DNA from: Ktedonobacter sp. 13_1_20CM_4_53_11 | GTDB lineage: Bacteria > Chloroflexota > Ktedonobacteria > Ktedonobacterales > Ktedonobacteraceae | NCBI GenBank assembly: GCA_001919995.1 | Contig: MNIY01000068.1 | Span: 1 to 23,578, forward strand | Length of the DNA stretch: 23,578 nucleotides | Direction of reading: 5' to 3' | In this document: positions 1-7,535 of the stretch, in pieces | Position numbering within the stretch: position 1 is the first letter of the stretch | How the letters are laid out: the number at the start of each line of letters is the position of its first letter | Translations under genes and position numbers: made by a program | Notes under the pieces: model-generated | The model's input: only the letters and a program-made list of their open reading frames with translations | Told to the model about the DNA's origin: nothing | Databases searched by the model: none

Positions 1-825
1 TCCCCGCTCTGGTCTCACTCCGCGCTCCCAGAGCCGATTAAGCAACTTTTCCCACTCCGTGTGCTCTTCGCTCTTGGCGATCTCCCAATCGATGATCTCG
101 CGTCTGCCACTGCCATCATTCCAGAATCCTAAGGCGACCAACACCACGACGCGCTGGCCTTTGCGCGCTTTGCGACGACGCTTGCGACGATCTGGCTTCT
201 CCTTTTCGCTCTGGCTCTGGATAGTGAGCCAGATGCCATCGAGTTGCACCACCGTGGGCACATCCGTGATCGGTTCACGGTGGGCTTGCAGCAGTAACGG
301 CTCGATCTGATTGATACGTTCATTGATCGTACGCAGTCCCACGCTGCCTTCCACCGTCGCACTCCAGCGTTGGCTGATCTCCCGCAAACTCTGGCACAAG
401 CCGCTACTAAAGAGTACGTCTTGATCCAGATCCAGCCAAAAGCGCTGGTACTTCTCCAAGATCGTGAAGGAGCAGATCACGTCATGCTGACAGTGTTGAC
501 ACTCCAGCATGGGCACCTGCAGGTCTTCTAGATGGCCCCATCCCGTCTCCAAATTACGCCGATAATGCCCATCGCGGGTAAACTGATTGGCATCCCTACA
601 TCCACACGAGGCACACTGCCAGTCAACCGGACGCGCAGTGCTGCTGATCTGACGCGGCACTCCCTTCGCTCGTCCTAGCTTGGCCGTCACTTCGGCTTCC
701 AGAAATCCCTTCAGCACGGGCCTAATCGCTTGTAAGGCGGCGGCTTTGGCTTGCTTTTGGACGGTTTGAAGGATGGTTTGGCGTTCGTCTGCTTGGAGTT
801 TGCCCTGGGAAAAGGTTATACTCAT
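1..825 (-). CDS. Mutator/IS256-like transposase, N-terminal part (runs off the left edge)
   Basis: An open frame of 275 codons starts at the ATG at 825 and leaves the window without a stop. An AAGGAG lies about 11 nt upstream of this ATG. From the N-terminus there is a Gln/Ala-rich helical segment, then a probable zinc-binding region with two CxxC pairs (C-A-S-C near residue 74, C-Q-H-C near residue 111) flanking a DGHYRR motif. A VVQLDGIW segment near residue 180 likely carries the first catalytic aspartate of the DDE site. The later G-S-G-R-R-E-I and W-E-K-L-L-N-R-L-W-E-R-G-V segments are the pattern known from IS256/Mutator transposases between the first and second acidic residues. The remaining catalytic residues would lie outside the window. 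The right end of the element should lie between 825 and about 937, but no terminal repeat can be confirmed because the other end is not visible. ISLre2-like or another Mutator-related family is an alternative. Confidence 0.8.
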   Translation of the reverse strand, partial: MSITFSQGKLQADERQTILQTVQKQAKAAALQAIRPVLKGFLEAEVTAKLGRAKGVPRQISSTARPVDWQCASCGCRDANQFTRDGHYRRNLETGWGHLEDLQVPMLECQHCQHDVICSFTILEKYQRFWLDLDQDVLFSSGLCQSLREISQRWSATVEGSVGLRTINERINQIEPLLLQAHREPITDVPTVVQLDGIWLTIQSQSEKEKPDRRKRRRKARKGQRVVVLVALGFWNDGSGRREIIDWEIAKSEEHTEWEKLLNRLWERGVRPERG

Positions 826-987
826 GATGCTGTTGACTCCTTGTGGTCTAGATTTTGTGAATACTCTACTTTACCACTTGAAGGCTCTTCAGCTTTCTTT
901 TTTCCTTTTCTTCCTCTTCTCTTTCCCGACCCTTAGCCAGGGATACAATACCATGTAATCTATGTCCAGTTCGACAACGTACATTTT

Positions 988-2919
988 ATGCGCGATAACC
1001 CACATGTCCCATCGGACCTTGAGCAGATGCCCATCCTGTTGAACTTTATGACGAATAACGGGGTGCTGCTCTCCAATCATCACACGCCGCTGATCGCGCA
1101 TACGGCAACCGATATTTTGACATCTTTGACAGGTGTCTACGGCGATCGTCACGGTGTACCAATCAGTAACAGCTTCCGCTATTTCAACCCGGATGGCACA
1201 AGCAACACAGGGGTTTCCTTCGCCTACTGGACCGCGCCTATTTTCGACCCCACGACAGCGACGCCAACCGATACAAAGTTCAATATGCTAACAGCCTCGG
1301 GCCAGAACGCGCCGGCGCCATGGGTGCCATATACGCGCGCGGGCTGCAATGTTGGCTCGGTTGCCACGGCGAACACGATCCTGGAAAACACAGCGATAGA
1401 TATCCCCACTGTCTTCGGCCCCGGCTCCGACCAGGCGCTGGAGGTCAAGAATAATCCTGGTCAGGCGTTCGCCGATTTCGTTGGAATTGGCATCCATTGT
1501 GCGCAAAACAATGCGATCTGCTCACCCTCCAATACAGGTAAGTCAGACCTGCTGCCCGACGAGCCCGGCGGGTATACAGGATTCAATGGACTTTTTGGCC
1601 ACAAATACGTCGCGCCTATCATCAGCCCGAATGGACCTTTGAAGGATCTGAGCGGCAACGTTATCCAGGATCCTCAAGGCCATATTGGTTTCCCTGGCTT
1701 TGATGGCATGTCCGCTGCGGTCTCGCTCTCGTATGTAGCCGCGATGCAGGAACACGGCGTACCGGTCACCTATTCGTACATCTCGGATGCACACGACGCA
1801 CACCCCAGTGGACCTGCTTATGGCCCGGGTCAGGCCGGTTACGTTCAGGCACTCCAGTCATACGACAAGGCTTTCGGTACATTCTTCAAGCGGCTGCAAA
1901 GCGACGGGATCAATAAAAGCAATTCCCTCTTTGTCTTCACCGCCGATGAAGGAGATCACTTTGTTGGTGGGCAACCCAGCCCGGCGGGCTGTAATGGCGT
2001 AACTACACCGTGCACATATAGCCAGATCGGTGAGCTCAATGCCAATATGGCCGGTCTGCTGGCGACAGAACAGGGCGTCACGACCCCGTTTAAGGCTCAC
2101 TCGGACTCGGCTCCCAACGTCTATATCACGGGCAACCCGGCGAGGGACAATCAAACTATCACTCGTCCTTTCGAACGGGCGGTGGGAAAACTGACGGCAG
2201 TCAATCCGATGACGAACAACACTGATACGCTTACTAAATACCTGGCTGACCCGGTGGAGATGAAGATACTGCACATGATCACGGCTGATCCTGCACGAAC
2301 ACCGACGCTCACGATGTTTGCCGACCCCAATTACTTCCTGTTCGCGGGAGCGCCCAACTGCACTTCTCCGTGTGTGACACAGCAACCAGGATTCGCCTGG
2401 AACCATGGTGATGTATCGCCTGATATTAACACGACGTGGTTGGGTATCGTTGGTCCCGGTATCAGGGCACAGGGTGTGAACAGTAGTGTCTGGTCGGATC
2501 ATACAGATATTCGTCCAACGATGATGGAACTGCTCGGCCTGAAGGACGACTACAGCCATGACGGGCGTGTGCTCTTTGAGGTAATGAAAGATTCCGCTCT
2601 ACCCGAAGTGATACGGCAGAATCGCGATGCCTTCACGCAGCTGGCGCAGGTGTATAAGCAAATCGATGCCTGTGTTGGACAACTGGGCCTGGCAACCCTG
2701 GCTGTTTCCACTAAAGCTTTGGAAAGCGGCAGCTCGTCCGATGACAACACCTATACCAAGCTCGAAAATCAGCTCATTTCGATTAATGATCAGCGTGACG
2801 CCCTGGCAGCGCAGATTATTGCGCTGCTAGAAGGGTCAGAGTTCAATGGCCAGCCGTTTAGCGATCAGCAGGCTCAGCAGCTCATCGCTCAGGGCCAGGC
2901 GTTACTCAAAAGTGTATAA
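988..2919 (+). CDS. Alkaline-phosphatase-superfamily phosphoesterase, 5'-truncated
   Basis: The protein has 643 residues from the first ATG. Homology-like coding clearly begins earlier in the same frame (from about 943, reading HVIYVQFDNVHFMRDNPHVP) and runs back to an in-frame TAG at 934. The usual start codon and signal peptide of this secreted family are therefore missing. Visible family features are HTATDILTSLTG with a likely Thr nucleophile, TADEGDHF, W-N-H-G-D-V and S-D-H-T-D-I-R-P-T, which together supply metal-binding Asp and His residues of the alkaline phosphatase/sulfatase fold. Cysteine pairs and the SNSFRYF region suit an exported protein. The C-terminal 90 residues are helical and Gln/Ala-rich. 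The substrate cannot be read from sequence. The loss sits next to the transposase at 1-825, so the gene is probably an insertion or deletion casualty. ATG 988 has no convincing Shine-Dalgarno sequence, so translation is doubtful. Confidence 0.75.
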   Translation: MRDNPHVPSDLEQMPILLNFMTNNGVLLSNHHTPLIAHTATDILTSLTGVYGDRHGVPISNSFRYFNPDGTSNTGVSFAYWTAPIFDPTTATPTDTKFNMLTASGQNAPAPWVPYTRAGCNVGSVATANTILENTAIDIPTVFGPGSDQALEVKNNPGQAFADFVGIGIHCAQNNAICSPSNTGKSDLLPDEPGGYTGFNGLFGHKYVAPIISPNGPLKDLSGNVIQDPQGHIGFPGFDGMSAAVSLSYVAAMQEHGVPVTYSYISDAHDAHPSGPAYGPGQAGYVQALQSYDKAFGTFFKRLQSDGINKSNSLFVFTADEGDHFVGGQPSPAGCNGVTTPCTYSQIGELNANMAGLLATEQGVTTPFKAHSDSAPNVYITGNPARDNQTITRPFERAVGKLTAVNPMTNNTDTLTKYLADPVEMKILHMITADPARTPTLTMFADPNYFLFAGAPNCTSPCVTQQPGFAWNHGDVSPDINTTWLGIVGPGIRAQGVNSSVWSDHTDIRPTMMELLGLKDDYSHDGRVLFEVMKDSALPEVIRQNRDAFTQLAQVYKQIDACVGQLGLATLAVSTKALESGSSSDDNTYTKLENQLISINDQRDALAAQIIALLEGSEFNGQPFSDQQAQQLIAQGQALLKSV

Positions 2920-3020
2920 GCTGCGGGGAAAGGGCATTCTCAAGGGTGCCACATAGGCGTCAAGTGAAGAAAAAAGGATGGGAAAACGGGGTTTCTTCCT
3001 CCTTAATTTGGTAGATTTAT

Positions 3021-3064
3021 GCAGCAGGGCCAATGATAACCGGGGTTATCGTTGGCCCTGCTGC
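3021..3064. terminator. Strong 20-bp hairpin, possible terminator
   Basis: Two 20-nt arms (3021-3040 and 3045-3064) pair perfectly except for one position that is G-U in RNA, closing a 4-nt CGGG loop. It lies about 100 nt after the phosphoesterase stop and before the broken transporter, the position expected for a terminator. There is no T-run on either side, so a classic intrinsic terminator is not proven. A small structured repeat or RNA element is possible. The rest of the 2920-3216 interval shows no gene I can support. Confidence 0.45.
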
Positions 3065-3216
3065 ATGAGAAAACAGGGCCGCATTGTTTGCTGGCCTACT
3101 CAAGCAACGCGTCTTCCGGCAGGGGTGGCGGGCGGAGAGGAACAGGTGAAGACTGGATAATAGTAGTCGTTGTCGAGCCGTACAAGAGGAAGCTGTCGAG
3201 GAGCCGATCAAGCTGA

Positions 3217-4020
3217 TCGATAGCGGTGCTTCTCTTTTCTAGCGTAACGGTGCTTGGGGTGGCGTGGTTCCGCATTGCGAGCGCCGCCGTTGTGTTTGCA
3301 TTGTGGCGTCGGCCATGGCGCGTGTTCGTGAGCGCACCCTGGAGTCAGCGACGCATACTGCTCGCATTAGGAATTGTGCTTGGTCTCATGAACGCATGCT
3401 TCTATCTTGCGATCTCCCGCATTCCATTAGGGACCGTTGGGGCTATCGAGTTCCTGGGCCCCATCACGCTTGCCGCGCTGGGCACACGGACCCCTCGAAA
3501 CATCGTTGCGTTGCTTCTCGCTGCAGGGGGTGGATGGCTCCTGACAGATGTACGCTTCAGCGGGCAGCCGCTTGGGTTCGTATTCGCCTTTGCCAACTGT
3601 GCCTTCTTCATGCTGTATGTGGTGCTCGGTCATCGTATTGCCCAGGATGGCGGCGCTGCAGGGATTGACCGGCTTGGAGCGGCGATGCTCGTCGCGCTCG
3701 TCACTATTACGCCTATTGGAATCACCGGTGCGTTGCCCGCGATGGCACAGCCGCTCCTGTTGCTCGCAGGCATTGGCGTTGGCATTTGCTCTTCGGTCAT
3801 TCCGTATGTGAGCGATCAGCTCGCCATGGCGCGGTTGCCACGAGCGACGTTTGCGCTTTTGCTCTCCTTACTACCAGCATCTGCCGCTCTCATCGGAATT
3901 CTTGTCCTGCGTTAGATACCGACATTGGTAGAGATTGCTGGCATTCTCCTCGTTGCAGGTGGGGTAGCGCTGCACCGGGAGGCTGAGGCAGAGCCTAAGA
4001 AGCGTGTAAAGAGCATGTGA
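3217..4020 (+). pseudogene. EamA/DMT-family transporter remnant (RhtA-like)
   Basis: The frame from GTG 3226 encodes about 229 residues of a multi-spanning membrane protein of the drug/metabolite transporter superfamily. A W-F-R-I-A-S-A-A-V-V-F-A-L helix is followed by RRPWR, then helices around GIVLGLMNACFYLAI, IPLGTVGAIEFLGP and a second EamA half ending SLLPASAALIGILVL. Two lesions are visible. First, the N-terminal helix and a half are absent: an in-frame TGA at 3214 precedes the start and no hydrophobic coding is seen upstream. Second, an amber codon at 3913-3915 interrupts the last helix, after which the same frame continues I-P-T-L-V-E-I-A-G-I-L-L-V-A-G-G-V-A-L to a TGA at 4018-4020. 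A CAG to TAG change would explain the break. Family members are about 290 residues and export amino acids or other metabolites. This copy is probably dead. Confidence 0.8.
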
Positions 4021-4135
4021 GAGGCTCCTCTGAAGCAACTGGCGGAAGAATGAACAAGGCGATAGTATTTCTCGCAATTGATGGTACAATAGATATTGAA
4101 GACTTTGTCATGCTGGCAACAATCAATTTCACATT

Positions 4136-4184
4136 TTTTCGTAACGCTTTTCGTAACGTTTAGGAGACAGTTAGCTATTATACT
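4136..4184 (+). promoter_or_regulatory. Putative promoter with tandem 12-bp direct repeats
   Basis: TTTTCGTAACG occurs twice (4136-4146 and 4148-4158) with a 12-bp period. About 20 bp later comes an AT-rich TATTATACT (4176-4184) that can supply a -10 hexamer (TATACT at 4179). A good -35 is not evident, so the repeats may be activator sites or an alternative-sigma -35 (GTAAC). The phosphatase gene starts 117 nt downstream, which would leave a leader of about 110 nt. The remaining 4021-4300 sequence shows no gene. Confidence 0.35.
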
Positions 4185-4300
4185 AGTCTATAGAGACAAG
4201 CGAAAAGCTGCCGCACCTGCAAGGTTGGACACCTTAATAGGAAGTGACGAATATTAGAGTAGACTGAAGGGAACGAGGGTGCCCTGAGAGGGGAGTTCAT

Positions 4301-5959
4301 ATGGTAACAATAATGCAGCGTTTTCAAAAAATGCGTTCGGGGCGGGCCAAGCGAGAAGACCTGGCGATACAGAAAACAAGCGAGAAAAGGTCTTCCAAGG
4401 TTGAGACCTCACCTATTGATATCGCACCCAATGACCCGATTGTAGCGTACTTCTTGAGTTCGCCAGGGGCAACAGAGATCGACAAATTGCATCTCGACTC
4501 TCCTGCTCTGCGCGCAATCAAGCTGGCCGGCATCAAGGTGGTCATTCCGCTGATCAGCCAGGGTGAATTAGTTGGGCTGCTCAATCTTGGCCCTCGCATG
4601 AGTGAGCAGGACTACTCCACCTACGATCGGACACTGCTCAATGATCTCGCGACGCAAGCAGCGCCAGCATTACGGGTAGCCCAGCTGGTACGCGAGCAAC
4701 GGTCTCAGGCGCTTGAACGCGAACGCATCGAGCAGGAACTGCGCGTTGCTCGCTTGATCCAAAAAACATTGTTGCCACAAGAATTACCATCGCTGCCAGG
4801 TTGGCATTTGGAGAGTTACTACCAACCGGCCAGGGCTGTGGGTGGCGACTTCTATGACTTCCTTTACTTTGAAGATGGTAGACTGGGTATCCTCATTGGA
4901 GATGTCACTGATAAAGGAGTACCGGCCGCCCTGGTGATGGCGACAACGCGCAGCATTCTGCGCTCCAACGCTTATGGGGCTCTCTCACCCGGAAAAGTGC
5001 TGGAGCAGACCAATGACCTGCTGCATCCCGACATTCCACCCAATATGTTTGTCACCTGCCTCTACGCCATCCTCGACCCTCTCAGTGGACAGCTACAATA
5101 TGCCAATGCTGGCCATGACCTTCCGTACTGGCGCCATAAAGGAGGCATCTCAGAGCTGCGTGCTACGGGGATGCCCCTGGGACTGATGCCGGGTATGGCA
5201 TATGAGGAAAAAGAAGCGATTCTTGCTCCTGGAGACAGCGTGCTTTTATATAGTGATGGTCTTGTAGAGGCTCACAATACAAAGCGTGATATGTTTGGTT
5301 TTCCACGGCTGATGGCCTTGCTCGGTGAATACAAGGGTAATATGCCAGTGATCGATCTCCTATTAGGTCAACTGGCGGAATTTACCGGGAGCGAATGGGA
5401 GCAGGAAGATGATGTAACCCTGGTGACGCTGCGAAGGTCTGAGAGCAGTGGAGAAAGTGAGATCATTACGATGTCCACCCCTCACATCGACGAAAAGCCC
5501 GGCGACAGCGATTGGCGCGTGCTGACCGAAATGAGCATTGCCAGTGAACCTGGTAATGAACGCCAGGCGATGGAACAGGTCGGCCAGGCGGTCCGGGCAC
5601 TTAATTTGCCCGAGAGGCGACTGGAGAAGCTCAAGACCGCCGTAGCCGAAGCAACGATGAACGCGATGGAGCATGGCAACAAATACCAGCCTGACAAGCC
5701 GGTTACTATCCAGGTACTGGTTTCGCAGGCTACCCTCATGGTACGCATTAGAGACCAGGGCAATGGGAAACCCATTGCTGAACCACATACACCAGACCTC
5801 GAAGCCAAGCTTGCTGAACTGCAATCGCCGCGCGGTTGGGGATTATTCCTGATAAAGAACCTCGTAGACGATGTACATGTCATCAGTGATGAACACCACC
5901 ATACACTTGAATTGATTTTGTACCTGGAAGGAGACAACTATGGCAGCAAAAAGTCTTGA
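4301..5959 (+). CDS. GAF-SpoIIE phosphatase fused to RsbW-like anti-sigma kinase domain
   Basis: A soluble 552-aa regulator. Residues about 45-140 resemble the C-terminal half of a GAF sensor domain (VVIPLISQGELVGLLNLGPR). A helical linker ends in R-L-I-Q-K-T-L-L-P, typical just before SpoIIE/PP2C domains. The phosphatase domain (about 160-380) shows GGDFYDF with D183, GDVTDKG with D201 and D204, and E-D-D-V-T with D370/D371, the acidic Mn/Mg ligands of this family. Residues about 400-545 are a HATPase_c_2 domain with N-box E450-x3-N454, a G1-type R-D-Q-G-N-G and a G2-type RGWGLFLIKNLVDDV. It should therefore dephosphorylate STAS antagonists and may also phosphorylate them or bind a sigma factor. 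The start at 4301 follows GAGAGGGGAG, and an in-frame TGA at 4265 limits extension. Its end overlaps the next gene by 20 bp, indicating translational coupling. Confidence 0.9.
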   Translation: MVTIMQRFQKMRSGRAKREDLAIQKTSEKRSSKVETSPIDIAPNDPIVAYFLSSPGATEIDKLHLDSPALRAIKLAGIKVVIPLISQGELVGLLNLGPRMSEQDYSTYDRTLLNDLATQAAPALRVAQLVREQRSQALERERIEQELRVARLIQKTLLPQELPSLPGWHLESYYQPARAVGGDFYDFLYFEDGRLGILIGDVTDKGVPAALVMATTRSILRSNAYGALSPGKVLEQTNDLLHPDIPPNMFVTCLYAILDPLSGQLQYANAGHDLPYWRHKGGISELRATGMPLGLMPGMAYEEKEAILAPGDSVLLYSDGLVEAHNTKRDMFGFPRLMALLGEYKGNMPVIDLLLGQLAEFTGSEWEQEDDVTLVTLRRSESSGESEIITMSTPHIDEKPGDSDWRVLTEMSIASEPGNERQAMEQVGQAVRALNLPERRLEKLKTAVAEATMNAMEHGNKYQPDKPVTIQVLVSQATLMVRIRDQGNGKPIAEPHTPDLEAKLAELQSPRGWGLFLIKNLVDDVHVISDEHHHTLELILYLEGDNYGSKKS

Positions 5960-6317
5960 GGCGCAGGTACGCCACCAACCACGTGTCGCCATCATAGATC
6001 TGCATGGAGAAATTAACGCTTTTGCGGAGGATGTGCTCAATAAGGCCTATGCTGAAGCAGAAAGCCGGAGAGCGGAAGTTATCTTGCTCAACTTCAGCGA
6101 TGTGGACTATATCAATAGTACCGGCATCGCCTTGATCGTCAGCCTGCTGGCGCGGGCGCGTAAGTCGAAACGGCGCCTACTGGCCTGTGGCCTGAGTGAC
6201 CATTATGTAGAGATCTTCCAGATCACGCGCCTGGTCGATTTCATGAGTGTTTTTCCGGATGAAAAAAGTGCGCTGGCCGAAGAAGGCCGGGCTTCTATCA
6301 CATCTTCACCAGAGTAA
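5940..6317 (+). CDS. STAS-domain anti-sigma factor antagonist (first copy)
   Basis: A 125-aa single-domain STAS protein of the SpoIIAA/RsbV type. The strand IIDLHGEINAF is followed by a helix, then N-F-S-D-V-D-Y-I-N-S-T-G-I-A-L-I. S60 of N-S-T-G corresponds to the serine phosphorylated in SpoIIAA (D-S-S-G); the preceding Asp is Asn here. It is expected to bind a HATPase-type anti-sigma domain when unphosphorylated, and the adjacent phosphatase/kinase is the obvious partner. ATG 5940 lies inside the end of that gene, behind AAGGAGA, so the two are cotranslated. It is clearly paralogous to the next gene (shared AFAE-VL--AYAEA, LNF, S-G-I, GLS-HY--IF--TRL). Confidence 0.9.
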   Translation: MAAKSLEAQVRHQPRVAIIDLHGEINAFAEDVLNKAYAEAESRRAEVILLNFSDVDYINSTGIALIVSLLARARKSKRRLLACGLSDHYVEIFQITRLVDFMSVFPDEKSALAEEGRASITSSPE

Positions 6318-6330
6318 GGAGGGACTCTTT

Positions 6331-6681
6331 ATGCCGCAAGCCAATGTAATGATGAATGTTCGCCGGGTCAATCCAACAACCAGTATCATAGATATTCATG
6401 GCGATGTCTCGGCATTCGCGGAAAATGTACTGATGGAGGCCTATGCCGAGGCCAATACTCCAACCACTCGCACCATCATCTTAAATTTTGCGGGGCTGGA
6501 GTATATGAACAGTAGCGGTATAGGGCTGCTGGTTACGCTGCTGATCCGCATCAATCGCCAGAAACAACGTATGTATGCCTTCGGTTTGAGCGAGCATTAC
6601 CGGCATATCTTTGAACTGACTCGTTTAAGCGACGCTATCAAGATTTATGAGAATGAAAGCGCTGCTCTGTCAGCAGCATAG
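6331..6681 (+). CDS. STAS-domain anti-sigma factor antagonist (second copy)
   Basis: A 116-aa STAS protein. ATG 6331 was chosen because a strong AAGGAGGG lies just upstream, between the previous stop and this codon; the longer frame from 6247 would overlap the first STAS gene and adds non-STAS sequence. The domain shows SIIDIHGDVSAFAEN, L-N-F-A-G-L-E-Y-M-N-S-S-G-I-G-L-L with S61 as the probable phospho-acceptor, and GLSEHYRHIFELTRL. It follows the first copy by 13 bp and looks like a tandem duplicate that has since diverged. Two antagonists for one phosphatase/kinase could give graded or two-input partner switching. Which sigma or other target it controls cannot be read from this window. Confidence 0.9.
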   Translation: MPQANVMMNVRRVNPTTSIIDIHGDVSAFAENVLMEAYAEANTPTTRTIILNFAGLEYMNSSGIGLLVTLLIRINRQKQRMYAFGLSEHYRHIFELTRLSDAIKIYENESAALSAA

Positions 6682-6745
6682 GTAAAATGTCTTCCCTGAC
6701 ATCCCTTGTTGGTTCAGTATTAAAGCTACCAGGAGGAAAAACATC

Positions 6746-7510
6746 ATGTCCACTTCCCCCCCACCAACGAACGAAGAGCAGCCACGCGATGCCGCGTACT
6801 GGTCGTCGAGTGGTTCGAGTTTGAAAGTAACTAACATACCCAGCGGCGCACTGAATCTGAACGTAGATGGGCGACAGGTAGTTGGTCCACTGCAGGGTTT
6901 CGGCCAGATGTGGCAGAAAATCTACCGTATTCGCCTGAAGGCAGATGAGGGGGAGGGTGTACCCCCTTTGACCGCGAAAGAAATCATCAAGACCTGGAAG
7001 GTGAACTTTCCTCAGTTCTGGCCGACCGGGAACCGTTTCTATGGACCATTAACCGGTATCGCTCCCGGCGAAGTTGCGCTTTTGAGTCTCTCTATGCCTG
7101 GCGGGATCAGGCTCTCCACCGGTGTGCTTGTGCTCTATGCCGATGAAGAATCCTTCACCCTGATGACACCACAAGGACATGTGTTTGCCGGTTGGATAAC
7201 CTTTAGCGCGAACGAAGTGGACGACTATATTGTGGTAGAGGCCCAGGTCTTAATGCGCGCCAACGATCCGATTTACGAAATTGGCTTGCGTTTTGGTGGG
7301 CATAAGCAGGAAAATGTTTTCTGGCAGCACACGCTGAAATCCCTGGCGGCCTTCTTTCAAAGAGATGCGCCAGTCGAGATGCAGGTGACGTGTATTGATC
7401 CCAGGTTGCAGTGGTCGCAGTCAAAAAACATCTGGCACAATGCAGCAATGCGCACAGTGATGTATACTATGACAGCACCTACCCGCTGGATAAGAGGGAA
7501 AAAGAGCTGA
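6746..7510 (+). CDS. Conserved-looking protein of unknown function (254 aa)
   Basis: The start ATG 6746 follows a good CAGGAGGAAAAA site. I do not firmly recognise the family. The N-terminal 35 residues are Ser/Pro-rich and probably flexible. The middle has KEIIKTWKVNFPQFWPTGNRFY and a run of beta-strand-like segments (PGEVALLSLSMPGGIRLSTGV, F-T-L-M-T-P-Q-G-H-V-F-A-G-W-I-T-F). The C-terminal part alternates strand and helix (DYIVVEAQVLMRANDPIYEIG, followed by a Q-H-T-L-K-S-L-A-A-F-F helix). The order and the G-H-x-F-x-G-W-I-T-F segment faintly recall DUF1990/SRPBCC-like lipid-binding folds, but this is only an impression. No signal peptide or membrane helix is visible. It sits 64 bp after the STAS pair and 25 bp before the FAD oxidoreductase, so a functional link to the latter is plausible. 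Confidence 0.7.
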   Translation: MSTSPPPTNEEQPRDAAYWSSSGSSLKVTNIPSGALNLNVDGRQVVGPLQGFGQMWQKIYRIRLKADEGEGVPPLTAKEIIKTWKVNFPQFWPTGNRFYGPLTGIAPGEVALLSLSMPGGIRLSTGVLVLYADEESFTLMTPQGHVFAGWITFSANEVDDYIVVEAQVLMRANDPIYEIGLRFGGHKQENVFWQHTLKSLAAFFQRDAPVEMQVTCIDPRLQWSQSKNIWHNAAMRTVMYTMTAPTRWIRGKKS

Positions 7511-7535
7511 AAAATAGAAAAGAGCTGGTTGATAT

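Noticed and set aside
1858..2559. Long 233-codon minus-strand frame inside the phosphoesterase
   Set aside because: Shadow frame: the plus-strand frame has the conserved family motifs, and the antisense product is Arg/His-rich without motifs.
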